Shown: positions 11,601-24,035 of the stretch, piece by piece
How the letters are laid out: each line of letters opens with the position of its first letter
Position numbering within the stretch: position 1 is the stretch's first letter
DNA from: Ancylostoma caninum
Taxonomy: Eukaryota > Nematoda > Chromadorea > Rhabditida > Ancylostomatidae
Direction of reading: 5' to 3'
Assembly: GCA_037903475.1 (NCBI GenBank)
Contig: JBAJFG010000454.1
Location: forward strand, 992,001 to 1,056,000
Length of the DNA stretch: 64,000 bases
Made by a program: the position numbers and the translations under genes
Notes under the pieces: generated by a model
Seen by the model: the letters and a program-made list of their open reading frames with translations, nothing else
What the model was told of the DNA's origin: nothing
Database searches by the model: none

Positions 11601-14600
11601 TACATCTTCCTCTACATCTTCCTCCGTTATCGTGGCAGCAAGGACGGTTAACGAGAATGACAATGAACTTCATTTTTGCAGGATGCTAGTCGTATCAACT
11701 TCTCGTTGAATTCAAGGCATATGGACATTCAATTTTCCTTTCATCCTCCCTCAAACACTCTCAAGAAGGGGGTGGGAGGTGTGCAGCATCAGCAGCGACT
11801 GAGGGGACGAACGCCGCAAGTGTGAGAGGAGCCCAACTTAGGTGTGGAACCCGACATACGACACTGTGCAGGCTAGCGTTCCTGCTGCACTCTGTTTAAC
11901 GCTAGTGTTGCTAGACTTTTTTTTCCAAAGTGGACTGCTGAGAAGGTGCAAAACAGTGCAGGCGAGCTCAGATAGGTATCCCAACCTAATTGTTTGCCCT
12001 CGACAAGGAAGCTAGGTAGAATGTCGCAAAGAACTATGCACCGAAGACTAAGAAGGAAACTAATTCCGCACACGGCTTCCCGAATTCGAAATAGTTAGGA
12101 ACTAACTAATATTTCGCTAACCGCAGTTGTGCAACTTCTAACAAGGAAAGCTTCTAACAAGCTTTTGACCAAATTTTGATTGCTACTGTGAACACTGGTA
12201 TTACATCTTTAGGGCAGCGTCTGGCCAAAGTGCGCTTTGTTGCTTTTGTGATGGGAACGTTGTAACTACGAAGGCACCAAGGGTATAAAATATTGAAGGT
12301 CCGGGAGAGATCCAAAGTTTCCAATACACAGTTTTTTGCCCTTGGTGATGCACTGCAATGCATGCGGATACGGAGTATACATGCTTCAGCGGCACCTTCA
12401 GATGGAAATTCTAATTGAAGTGTTCGAAACTTCTTCTTTATGCCCTTTGCTTAGTAATCCATCTAGGCAGACCGTAACATCCTATTTTGAGGACAAAGAT
12501 TTGCCCTGGTTATGGTGTAAGAACTCAAAGTCTGCATGGTGTTGACCAAGTTAAAACATTGTAAAACTGCATCATGTGAGGTAACAATCCTTTTGGTTAG
12601 AAAAAAAAGCATGTGCAGTTGTTTGAGCTACAGTACAAGTCGTGAAGTCATAACTATTCAAGCAAGGAATGAGTAGTATTTTGCCCAGATGTTTCCTTTG
12701 TCCGATGCTCAATGAAGTTTCTATGTTTCCGCGTTATTCTTTCTTTCTTCTTTTTTCTACTTTTCTGGGAACAATCCACTGTTTTTTGCCTCTCCAACAA
12801 ATCTCATCACTAAGAGGAGCTGAGCTCGTCCTAAAGTGTTTACCCCTGGATAGCCTTTAGAAGCAAGCAAGCGCTCAATCAGAGCCGGTTTATCTTCTTG
12901 GATTGACGGTCATCTTAGAAAGCGAATTTTTCACGTCAAGTCCATCCCGTTCGGCAATGAATAGTCGATCAACAAAGTCCATAACACATTTAGCTACTTA
13001 CGTAAAAACTATGTTATAAATTGCTTCGACCTACAGCCAGGACATCCCTTCCCATGGTGTCCAACACATAAGCTGATTACAGTACATGAGACACACGGGA
13101 AAATGTGGTTTTCTACCTTTTTTTGACATTTTCCCTATAACGTCGCTCATCGGAAATCAGTCCTAGTAGCGCTATAGTGGATTGACTTACTAGTAGTGGC
13201 ATATAAGTCTGCCGTTTCTTAGACTACAAGGGCGCTGCGCGTGTTTCTATTGAATCTTATCGGTGCAATAACATCCAAGGCAGAAATATTCAGGAATGTC
13301 CAAAAGGAGCCGCGGCTGCAAATGCCCGACAAAAGACCGTTAAAAATAGTAGAAGTTGAACAGTTTGAACAGTTCAAGATGAGAACAGTTCAAGATGAGA
13401 ATGGGTGCAACCCTGTCGCCCTTAATGGGTGAGAAGGGCATAAAACTACTGGATGCTCTGAAAATTTCATTGCCACCAATGAACTCAGTTATTGGAACAA
13501 GATACCCTTTTTTCTCTTGAACCTCATGATGGGATGTCACTACATTTATCCAACAAAAAAAGCAGAAAACTCCCAATGAAACTTATGGATAAAATCTTAC
13601 CCTGACGCTGTGCAGCAGACGTTCCCAGTCCACGTTGTGCTGCGTACAGGTGGCGGTAGAACCAGTGGTAGTTCATTTTTACCGTAGCGGTATGGTGAGC
13701 TCATGTGGGTAGCGCTGGAGGGGGCAGGGAAGTCTGGGGTGAAGTCAGTGGGCGGAGCTGGGGAGACCAATCGGACAGTGACGCGAAGAATGTTAGCTTC
13801 GCGAGCGACAAGGGGTGGAGCGTTGGAAGGATGGCTCCAAGAGCTTTGTTAGCTTATTTTTTGGAAATGATTGAAGTGGTACTTGTAAATTCTACGTAAC
13901 GAGTTTTGCGCGACCAGGAGAAGCATTGATCCCGGCTTAAGTGGGGCTTCAAAAGTACAGTGAAAGTACAGCTAAACTTCCTTGGGCAAGGGTCCCGATG
14001 TAATGGATTAACTCTTGTTCAAGCTTAGTGCAGTCACGAGTAATTAAGTCAGTAAGTAAGTAGGTAAGTAAGTCAAGGTTGACTAGAGTTCTCAGAGTGA
14101 CGTGTAATAGGGATCACTGCAAATTTTTCACCAAGCTGAACCGGACATCTAGTAGAAATGAGACTCAATACCGAAACACAAGTAATGAAAATTTTCAAGT
14201 CGCCTGAATGATTTTGATCAAAGGGCAGAGGCTTTTCGGGTTCATTTCGCTTCTCAAGACCTAGGCACCTTCTCTCTTCTACGTAGTTCTATTTCCTCCT
14301 TCCTTCTATCCGTACTATTTCGAATTAGTTTTGGATTTTCTTCCCGAATTCTCAGGGTGCAAGTGAGGGTAGTTAGGCTTACAATCGACCTTTCTGAAAA
14401 AAGACAGAATGCACAGAGTTTTTCCTTCTAAGCGAATAATGCTAACGCTCTTTCTTCTCGTCAGTTAAGTAAGCCTCTTAGCCAAGAGCCTGGTCTTCCT
14501 GGATTACGTAGACTTCAACAGCCACTTTCGAAACAACTCTTTTGGCTCAGCTTCATATCTTGGCATATCTAGTTGGGTAGCCGAGAGATTGCATTCGCGA

Positions 14601-15165
14601 CATTGTATGCAATTACAGTTGCGGTGCGGTGTCAGCGGGCTGATCAGCTAGTCGTACCTTAACTTTACACGTTGTATGTTCTAAAATGTATATAGTGTGA
14701 TTCTTCCCATTTTAATGTTTCCTGCTGTGTCTCATAAAGTCTCCTATTAAGTGACAACATCCTGCAGCTTTCTCCAAACTGTTCAAAGCCAGCGGAACAC
14801 TCTCAAAGACGCCCACCTAAGAAAGTGGTCCCGCTTTATCAAGAATTCCCAGGATGGTTACGACAGGGTTTTTTTCGTTGTGACAGTTCACATAATTTAA
14901 CAAAGAAATTGTACAATCAATTATATTGGTTTCGACTGCTCGCTCAAACTAGGGACATTCGAAACTAAATATTTTAAAGCAAGATGGACAGCTAAAGTTG
15001 GACTACATTTGAGGGAAAACCCTTTTGTTAAACTCGCTGCTTGATTCAATTTGAGTACAAACTAAGTACTGGTGTGACGTCAAAACCCCCTTGGAATGTC
15101 GAATCAGCTAAGGGGCTCCGTTAAGAATGTTCTGGAATTCCAGTGTCATGTCCAATATGTATTAG
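8621..15165. other. Gene-free stretch with two long C runs and a TAAG microsatellite
   Basis: No coding exon can be supported. The plus-strand frame at 8838-9221 (127 codons) and the minus-strand frame at 10280-10603 (107 codons) have no family motif and no phase-compatible neighbours. Uninterrupted C runs lie at 10316-10327 (12) and 11578-11590 (13). A short (TAAG)-type microsatellite occupies about 14045-14077. Confidence 0.55.
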
Positions 15166-15479
15166 TAACGACGACTATGGGGCGCGTGTGGCGCAGTGGT
15201 AAGAGGCTCGCTGCGCACGCACACGATCGATGGTTCGATCCCGCCCGAGGCCAACCAAGCCTTCCATCCCTCCGGGGTCGGTAAATTGGTACCAGAGGAG
15301 TCTGGGAGGATGAAGCACTGACTTGGTACATCGGGTGCCCCCCGCAAGTCATTGTACAGGGCACATACGCATTCAACGCCTCTACGATGCTCAGATGAAG
15401 TCGAATGCGTGGCGCATCCCTCGTGACGGGATTGATTAACGCCGACCACTTTACCACTTTATCTTTAACGACGACTATG
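15166..15479 (+). mobile_element. tRNA-derived SINE with 14-bp target-site duplication
   Basis: The body (15180-15465, 286 bp) starts with a tRNA-like head carrying both internal RNA polymerase III promoter boxes. Box A is TGGCGCAGTGG at 15189-15199 and box B is GGTTCGATCCC at 15232-15242, 33 bases apart as in tRNA genes. A tRNA-unrelated body of about 210 bp follows. The element is flanked by identical 14-bp direct repeats, TAACGACGACTATG, at 15166-15179 and 15466-15479, which is the mark of target-primed reverse transcription. The 3' end is pyrimidine-rich (ACCACTTTATCTTT) rather than poly-A. The acceptor and anticodon stems do not pair as in a working tRNA, so this is a retroposon and not a tRNA gene. 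Pol III could still transcribe it. Confidence 0.88.
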
Positions 15480-18400
15480 CATATTTATGAGGGAGGGCTA
15501 AGAAGTTCCCGGACGGACGATAGAAACGAATGAAGTCGGGCGTAACTCGAATAACATAATCTTTTTTGTGTTTTTAGTTTTATCAGCGCGTTCCTATCGA
15601 AACGTGAGGCATTTGTTTCCATATCTCTACTGCTTTCGATTCTCTTTCTGCGAATAATTTCTTTCTTCGAAGAAAAAACATAAGCACCTACAACCAAGTA
15701 CAGTTGGTCGCTTGATCTGAGTCCCTTCAGGCACGGGTTGAAAGATGAGAATGCCAATGCTGAAGATCCAATTTCGAAAAAATCCGCGTCTTATGTTTGC
15801 GAATGTTGGCCTTTGATAGCATTAGAATGAATGGTCATACTGTCGCAACCCTTTGTTGTGTGGCATTATACTGCCATATCCTGAGTTCCCACTTCCATTG
15901 TTTGAAGACATGTTCCTCGTTAGTAAATCCTCTTTCAAAAATAAAAAAAATCTCTCTGGCATGAGTGAAAACAGATGGCAATCCTATCCCAGGAAAATAG
16001 ACAGCTCATTTCATGTTCGGAGCCGATTCAGAGACTAAAGACGACGATTTTTATAATAATTTTGTAACCAATATGTATTATCGAAGTCGCACTTTATTGC
16101 CACTCATAAATTTGAATCTCCAAATCATTTTCGTACCAAACGAACTATTTGAAACATTTTGCTGAGGTCCACTCTGGAACGCCTTGGCGTTCTGAATTGA
16201 GCAAGTGCGGCAACAATCTTTCGAATTTTTTTTTGATATATGCTGTTCTGGAGAAAGAGAAATGATTGCTTGAAGTGCCATCAATTCTTTATTCATTCAT
16301 CCGTCGCCTACATGTCCAGATGAAGGATTTTATCCACAACTTCTGACGCAGGCATCGCTTTATTGACGCCCTGTGGATGGCTTGCTCTTTGCTTATGAGC
16401 GGCAGCGCTAGATTTTCCAAACTCAGAAACTACATAGTGTGGATGACCAAGGGAAGAGTCTTCAAAGTCTTTGCCAGAGGGCATTTGGGATACTTTCAGT
16501 ATTGATTACCACTTTGAATTTCAGATGACTGCTCAAATTCCGCTCTCATCCCTATCTGAGTGAAGCCGAAGTTTCCTGACATGAAGGTAACTTCTTACCA
16601 GGTTAATATGATAAAACTTTTTCAATCTATTGCATCCAATCTATATGAAGGTTTCTTAGATGCAACATCAAAAAATAATTCCAAAACTACATAGCAGCTC
16701 TTCGATAACCATTCCGGAAACTTTTCAACCCACCCTCGTACATACTTCAAAGCTGTTCTCACCATAAGTTGGGACGTTTCATCCTGGTGCATGGCTAGTG
16801 GGTCTATTCACTCCCCGGAAAACTATGTTTTCTACACCAATGTGATCGGCGAGTTGACGCCTCATTCGTTTGGAACGAGAGAAACAATGGCTTGTGCACC
16901 AGCACTCAACGAACTGCAGGAAAAATATAAATTACGTAGAGCTTCTCTTTGTCTTTTTGTGAATGTGTTTCAATTGCATGATATACCCTAAGGAATTAAT
17001 TATTGTCATACATCACATCTTTTATTACAAAGGCTGTTCACCTCATTGTGAAGTGCAAGACTAAGATATGGGCATCAAGTGTTTAGAAAGAGCGGAAAAA
17101 AGAGAAAAAAATGTATAGAATACGACAATGCTGTATCCAGAAACCAGCAGACGAGCTCTAACCAAGATTCAGCTCATTTTCAGAATCCTTTCTCACGGCA
17201 GGAGAAACAGCCTTAAACAAGCGGACCTTTCCTACTGCGCCATCATGTCCACCTTGCTTTCTGGCTTATTCCCCTCTGATGATTCACTTTTCCTAAACCT
17301 GAGCCCCTCTCCAAGTAATTCTCATGGACTTTAATTAACTATAATAGAATTGTGGATCTCTGCTGATCTGTTACCGCACTTGAATTATTTTCAAGAGCAG
17401 GGTTCTGCGATCTCCAGGTACATTACGAGCTGAGTCATGGGCTGCCTGGATTTGGGTTAGCATAATAACATTCAGAAGCAAGTAAAGTTTCGAAAGATCA
17501 TTCGGAAAACCACTTCTATGCCTTCATAATAACGTGGGCATAAGAATCATGCCGTTATGGTTTTTTTGCACTTCATTTCAATAACTCCGGATTGAGTTAG
17601 ATACCATTTCAATAACTCCGGATTGAGTTAGATACATCACGGCGAAAGAGTGTTCACCAGCTTTCACTTCGCCAGGAGATGACTGTTATTTTTACCAAGA
17701 GTGGCTTCGTAAAAAGGTCCCCCCGTGTGGTATAAATCTACCTAAGAGTGGGCTTCTACATGTGGAGGATGAAGAAAAATACTCTTTTTGATAGTGGTTG
17801 TGCGACACACTACTATACTCTCTCACATTGTCACCTTCCTATGGCAAACTCGGAAGTGGTCCGTTGGGAAACTGAATCATGGTCATCAGCAAGTAATTTC
17901 TTTGTAGAGCATTCATGCATTGTTGGTGCATACCTGACTGCTTTAGAAGGCACTCATGCACATTCATGCTACATACACTCCGAGTAATATTGGCAAAGAT
18001 TTTTCCAGTGAAAGGAAAAAGAGTCCGAGGAGAGGTGTACCAAGGCCTTCACGAAAAGTTCTTCCATACTCACAATTTCTTAACGTCCGCCTTATCAAAG
18101 TATTATAGAAATGAGAATTCGGCATCATTTTTACGAAAAATGAATTTTAGTGTGACACCATTTGTACTCCCATGAAAAATTCAATGACGTCCCCAAATGA
18201 TTTTCAAGAGAGGGCCTTCGGACGAGTCTCAGGAGACGGCTATGTAATATTTCTAGAAACAATGCCCTCAAGCTTGAACAAAACATGATGTGAATAATGG
18301 ATATAAAAATTTTCAATGAACGTTGTCGAGGAATATCCAACTGGTAATAGCAGAGTATACGTCAGTTGCAGCATGAATCTGGGCTTACTCTAAACAACAA

Positions 18401-20457
18401 AAGTCCAGGGAATTTACCAGGTTTCTAGAAGGAACGCCACAGTAACGAACCTCATCATCAATACTTCACTAACGATCGAACGGAAAATTAATGATATACC
18501 TAATTTCTGTTTGGTTCCTTCCAAATCTTCTTTCTTTCCTAAGATAATCCTTATTTGCTTCTTTTACTCCGCTAAGTGATATGCTTAACTCTAGTTGAGT
18601 TAGATGTCAGAGATGTGTACTATTTGAAGGGAGCCTAAACTACGTAATTCATGCCAGCGCAGACTTAGTACATGTCAGAGGAATAGTACCTGGCTCTGAA
18701 ACGTAGGGATAAAGCACTAGCAAAATGCATTATTACGTACCCACTTTGGAAACGTGATTTTCTTTACGCGCTCCTTCAAAACAGCACAATAGTAAGGGCC
18801 AGAAAACGTCGAATGTTATGTGAAATTCGGTATCCATCGAGTCAACCGACGATGGATTGGTAGACCAAGGTCTTAGCTCCATCATCACCGATACATTCAG
18901 TTGCAATCAGCTTTTAGTGCATAAAGGGTAGAAAAAACACTCACTGGAGTATGGAATCATCATATGTATGCGGAGAAATTATCTAGAAACACGCCAAAGA
19001 TTTTTTTCGCGAAAATTACCATTGCTAGTGCAAATTATTCCATGTGATTCCATCACAATATTTCTAGAAGAGAATTTTGCAGCCAAATGAATGTCGCTTT
19101 CCATCGCTATGCAGAGAACGATCAGCTCCAGAAAGATTTTAAAATTCGTGGCGGCAGCAAAGTAGGATTTAATGTAATTGCGAGCGCCTTTAATGAACGA
19201 AAAACGAAACATGCACTAATCCACGGAAAATTGAAGCTACACGTCAGGCGAGTTTTTGTCCAAGCATTGGTGATGAGAGGGATTTGCAGTGCTATCACAT
19301 CATCACCTTTTCACAGCACATTTCAGTTCTGGATTCGTGGGAATATCGCATTTATTGATACTGCTAGGGCACGACATTGCGTGGAGTATATACTGATGAT
19401 GTCTACACTAGACTGATCTCGTCATCGTACGTAGAATTTTTCCTAAGAAAAGTCCTCAGAGTCGTGCGATCCTTTCTCGCCAACATAGCACAAAATTTTG
19501 CACAACCAGCACACATATACTCATCGATTTTCAGATTTTGAGTAAGGAGTAAGGTAAAGGTAGTTATTTACTGTAATTGCTTAAGTCTTCTTTCCCACTT
19601 AATCAACTCACGAGTTTCAAAGCCACATTATTATTATGATCCTATTTTGAGCTCATTTCCGTGATGAGGTACTGTGATTCTTCCATGCCTAATGAATGTC
19701 TTTTTCTTATTCTTCTGTACTTAAGTATTAGGCTCTGCTACCTAATTTTGGGTTCATAAAGCCTTCGCTGGAGTGCTTCTCGAGTGCATAATGCGCATGT
19801 GGTACACTGCTAGTGAAGAAAATAGTCACCGATTAATAGAAAGCTCGAAGTTCAGAAAAAAACAGCAAAACGGCTTCAAGCATTGCTATGATTGGTCGGA
19901 TGCCAACGCACAATTGAGTAGAATATCTGTTTAAAGAGGGTAATACCACTAATGTTTTGCTTCAATCACTTCAGCAAAAACATAATTTTTTTCAGACTTT
20001 TCAACATCAGTATTTGTAAACTCTGCCGACCATGACTAACGTGTTCTTACTATGAATCAATTTGCAGCTGAACATTCTTCTTCTGAGCAGGCGCCAGCAC
20101 GGCTCTTGTGGGTTTGCACTAGAACCAGAACCTTGTTTGAAGAACAAGAATCTTGCGAGGCCTTCTTTGGGCCCAGCTGTTGTGGAAACGACAACGAAAT
20201 GCCCAAGAACGAAACTTTGGTTTCGAAAAATGTGTCAGTAAATGAAATTTCTGCTAAAATGTACGGAAAATCCATGGAAGCACTTATATGAGCTTGATAT
20301 AATGTTCCAAATTCCCAAAATTCATTGTAAACAAAACAAAGTTAGGGGATAAGCGTGACGAAGTGAATGGGTCCACAAGAGAAATATCCACTGATGGCAA
20401 AAAAAAGTAATCGTCGGTGTTCGAAATATGTATCCGAAGGATAGGAAGACATATGTA
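15480..20457. other. Gene-free stretch
   Basis: Random-looking short frames on both strands; no exon series, RNA gene or complete mobile element was recognised. It contains the 31-bp tandem duplication listed separately. A minus-strand segment around 16690-16790 (MHQDETSQLMVRTALKY) faintly recalls a transposase fragment but is too short to name. Confidence 0.5.
17575..17636. repeat. Two-copy 31-bp tandem duplication
   Basis: The unit ATTTCAATAACTCCGGATTG plus 11 further bases is present twice head to tail, at 17575-17605 and 17606-17636. The two copies are identical apart from the last base, so this is a recent slippage or duplication event in non-coding DNA. Confidence 0.85.
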
Positions 20458-21339
20458 CTGGGTTGAGGTAAAATTCGCGACGTTTTTCGTGAGCATAGAA
20501 ACCATTATTTTCCACGAGCGCTATCAATTACACCGGGTGATTTATCTAGCTCCTCTCATATTCTATTATTGCTTCAAAAGAAACAACAGCATCTGAGTTC
20601 CTTGTCTACGAAAAATAGCGTTATTTGCGAGGACTCAATTTGCAGTCCGCAACATCGACTCTTGAATAAGGTTCACGAAATGAATAGGTAATTTAGTAAA
20701 ATAAGTGGTATCTGACTGCACCAGACTTATAGAGTCGGCTGTACTGGAAATTCCCCATATCTGGGTTTCTCGCTAGTCATTCTGGTGAGATTTGGGAGAA
20801 ATCGAGCATAGTCAGTGTGAACGATCACCTCATATCGAGCTTTTTAAGGCTTTCCACGAAATGCGTCGGCTAAACTTACATATTGTTGAGAGTTACGTAA
20901 GTACTGATTCTCTATTGTTTTTGAAGCAACTGTAGCAAATAATCGTATCTACATTCCACAAGCTGGGCATCTAGAGCGGGAAGTAATGTCGAAGAAAAAA
21001 TTGGTTTGTCTACGTATGTAGAGCGGGCATTCCATTTCTGTGTTGTCCTTTCACCAATAGAGGTTACACTACAGAAGTCAGTGATATCCCGGACCACTTT
21101 GGTCACATTCGATCCACGATTGAAGTACAACGGCAGTTGGCGGATGGGTTCATTTTTGTCGATTTGGAGGGTCACATTCCATGCGGCAGAAAAGAAGATG
21201 AAGCAAGAATTGAGGAAGGAGGTTGTGATGCTAGTAAAGATGCTACAAAATAGGCACGACAGCAAGTCAGGCGGAGCTCACATCACCGCGAAAAAAAAAA
21301 GAAACTGAAAAAATCGCACGCACTTATTCCCCAGCCCAA
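20458..21339 (-). mobile_element. Mariner-derived relic, copy 2 (882 bp)
   Basis: Bounded by TA on both sides (20456-20457 and 21340-21341). The right end, read inward on the minus strand, starts TTGGGCTGGGGAATAAGT and the left end starts CTGGGTTGAGGTAAAATT; both are diverged forms of the terminal repeat of the better-preserved copy at 41819-42709. The interior aligns with that copy in opposite orientation. Shared pieces include FLNS...W near the start, a CTCTCAACAAT..GTAAGTTTAGC block (about 20860-20895) and the C-terminal VENNGFYAHEK. An open minus-strand frame of 117 codons (20912-21265) lies within it and is a remnant, not a host gene. Confidence 0.75.
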
Positions 21340-21341
21340 TA

Positions 21342-23739
21342 GGTTTTTCTCCTCAAGAAAGAAAACATCTGAGTCTCGTAAAATCATAGCGGATAAAAAG
21401 ATGAATGATGAAGCGCGACAGATGTCCTTCTGAAAAAACACGAGAGGCGTTGGTTCGTCACAACGTAGGATAAAAAATGGCCTATTCACTGCCTTTACTT
21501 TGAAATTAGGCCGTGATCTGCGACTCAGGGAGGGGCATAGCATTCATCTACTCGTTTAGGTTACAAAAATATCTGGTAATTATCTACTTAAATATGAGGT
21601 TCATGCTCAGACAAAATGGGTGTAACTGCAAGTCCAGAGAAGCTCAAATCACCACCTCGATACAAATTTGGTGTAAATCCGTGAGGTGTGGGTCTGAGAA
21701 AGGCATGCAGCCCATCGTCGACAGGCTGGGGGGGCCCCCCCCCCCCCAAAGAGAACACAATTTTTTAGTTTGTGTAAGCTTTGGGTCATTTTTAAATGGT
21801 TATTGTGCGCGCTAAGATGCATCTCCACCCAAATTTGGTGTCAATCTGTAATGTGTGGGTTTCGCTGGACCCCTTTGGAACCTTCGCTAAGTAATGTTAT
21901 ATTCGCTGGAGAACGTCTATCGAATCAGATTCTCACGCTCCTGCCGGTTTGGTCAGTTCAATTGATGCAGTGGTAGGGTGTTTTATACATATAATCGACT
22001 ACACCTTTTTTTCACAATATTATGATTTGATCTGTCATACCGACTTCTCCTTTCGTTTTGCATGGTCGCTACGTCCACTTCGGACTATTGAAACTCCGTC
22101 TCGTTCTTCGATCAGATCATTAGAATCTTTGACGGTTGGACCTCGGCGTCGAACGAGCTCCCTTTGCTTTTCACTCTTTTTACGAAGCCCACCTTGCCCT
22201 CCAGACAGCCGTGCTGGGGCCTTCTTTTGAAAGAAGGGGGAAGCTGTGCACTCTGCGTGGTTTTGACGAAGGAATGCCCACAAACAGGGAAACAATAGGA
22301 TAATCTGCGTGAGGCACTTCCTCGTCTACATGCTACAAATAAATTATGACACTCTGTGCTGCCATTGTCTTGGTTCCCTGACCTATCTCACAGGATTCAC
22401 GTTTGGGTAAACATGAGAATGCTTCGGAGTGATAAAGGGATGGACGAGAGAGCTTACTCATGTACTCACGCACTGATCTTTGAGGAATGTGCCTTCATGC
22501 GATTTCTGCACGATTTTTAATGTGGGACAGTAATTATGGTCCACCCTGTATGTAGGTAGTTCCATGAAATAAGCATGCAAAGTCAACCAAGAAGAACTAA
22601 GGTAACAGCTAAGAGCCGTTCAAGCAGTGGGAAAATAGCCTTCATCTGTGAGAATAGAAGTAATTGTGCTCACACTTTTCCAGAACGTTTCGAATTATTC
22701 GGATTATGGAGTGATGGGTTGGATTTCGGAGGTAGATTAATACTTCCACTGGAGTTTCCGTCACTATCCAACATTTAACCTTTTCAATGCCTCCGAAACA
22801 TGGTTATTGACTTATCCGGGCACTTATGGAGACCCACGAATGCTATAACAGTGGATATTTGTTGCTGAGGGGAAACGGAGCACTGCTTTGTTGTTTTTTG
22901 CGCTTATTTTGGGGACATCTCTAATCGTCGTCACCATATATTTTCAGTAATTGGACAAATTCTCGGAAAAAAATGTTCGTGAGTTATTGCTAAGCACCAC
23001 CGACGTAACCGCATAAATTAGAAGGAAATGGACTTTTTTGTCCTTTACGGAACAAATGACATGCTATTCAAGGATTCACTGCCATGACATTCCGATTAAT
23101 AGAAAAGTCTTGGACAGAAATAACGCGTGTATCTGCAACGTATCCATTAATGCCTGTACCTCACCCATAAATGCGGGATCATCGATCTTTCCGAAATTTT
23201 TCTTCTCCGCTCAAGAGAGACTGGAAAAATAGCCTTCATGTTGAATTCTAAGCATGCGGTATAGGTCATATGCTGAGATTAAAAGGTAAGAGTTATGAGA
23301 AATCGATGTGTTCGTAGCACCATTACATACGTAGGCAGTATAATAAACAACAACAGTATAGTGTTTATAATAAATAACAACACTACAGTGTTCGCTAAAG
23401 TAGTAATTCTTCCTGTTCAATGTTACTAATCGCTTCGTATAAGTTGTTGTTTTTTCCATTCCAATCCCCGAGTCTTCCTCAGCCGGATACCGAAATGGGA
23501 TAGGTGGAGTTCAAGGACCTACTAATTTGGAATCTGAGGTCGTTTATACTCTCGCTGCTTGCAGTGTTACGGGCCATTATCCTTCGACTCCTAGTAACCC
23601 ACTCCCTTCACATACCCCAGTTACTACGTTTTATCGCAGTTTTAGTCCTTCACATGAGCTTCATTCTCCTTTCAACTTTACCCATGATAAACATTACATT
23701 ACATAGCACCCAACACCCCCACCTTGTGGATCGCCGATA
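21342..23739. other. Stretch with no firm gene; one weak exon candidate and a G/C homopolymer
   Basis: It holds the candidate exon listed at 22041-22223. It also holds a G7C13 run at 21728-21747 between two diverged copies of a motif reading CAAATTTGGTGT (about 21662 and 21831). Nothing else can be supported. Confidence 0.5.
22041..22223 (-). CDS. Weak candidate exon of an unrecognised gene
   Basis: I do not recognise this protein. The minus-strand frame reads as a highly charged segment (ending RSGRSDHAKRKEKS, with SEKQRELVRRRGPTV in the middle). This is a more protein-like composition than the surrounding frames. It ends at a plausible splice donor (TCG|GTATGA at 22040-22039) and is 183 bases, exactly 61 codons. 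The presumed acceptor (CAAAAG) is poor and no neighbouring exon with matching phase was found, so this may simply be a chance open frame. Confidence 0.22.
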
Positions 23740-24035
23740 AGGTACGGATTTTTTCCGTTGGCTCGTGGTCCTGTGACCAAAAATTAGGCCTAGAATGTTT
23801 CTTCGTAGGTTTGCGGAGGCGTTTGGCCGAATAGATTGCAATCGAATTCACCCTTTCAGGCTCTGAAGAAGGCGAACTCGCCGAAACGTCAGCCTAATAA
23901 AGTTACTAACAATCTCGTGTTCGGCTGCAATAGAACAATCCACAGTCTGCCAGTCTACAATGCCGAGATTCATCGAGAGTCGAACATGGCGAACATTACA
24001 TTAGTTTGTTGTATAACCACCAGCTGTATAAGTAC
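23740..24035 (+). mobile_element. Penelope-like element terminal fragment
   Basis: This piece has no coding region but shares two features with the terminus of the Penelope-like element at 40.05-41.8 kb. One is a hammerhead-like fold followed by AATAAAG; the other is, about 75-80 bases further on, a block reading AATGCC.AGATT....GAGAGTCGAAC (here about 23960-23985, there about 41762-41790). Solo terminal fragments of this kind are usual for 5'-truncated Penelope-like insertions. The boundaries are approximate. Confidence 0.55.
23858..23895 (+). ncRNA. Hammerhead-like ribozyme motif (Penelope type)
   Basis: The order of elements is stem I strand AGGCT, core CTGAAGA, an extra A, stem II GGCG/CGCC closed by AACT, GAAA, a minimal stem III (ACGT), the putative cleavage trinucleotide GTC, and stem I strand AGCCT. 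Short stem III forms are known from ribozymes of Penelope-like retroelements, where they are thought to cleave as dimers. The single extra A between the core and stem II departs from the textbook core, so activity is not assured. Confidence 0.5.

Noticed and set aside
15181..15252. A working tRNA gene
   Set aside because: Box A and box B are present, but the acceptor and anticodon stems do not pair and the sequence is the head of a longer unit with a target-site duplication; it is a SINE.
16690..16800. A second Tc1/mariner transposase fragment (MHQDETSQLMVRT, minus strand)
   Set aside because: Similarity is limited to one short stretch and no terminal repeats or further motifs were found nearby.
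20912..21265. A 117-residue secreted protein gene on the minus strand
   Set aside because: It lies inside the mariner-derived relic, aligns with the same segment of the copy at 41.8-42.7 kb, and the other copy is full of stops.
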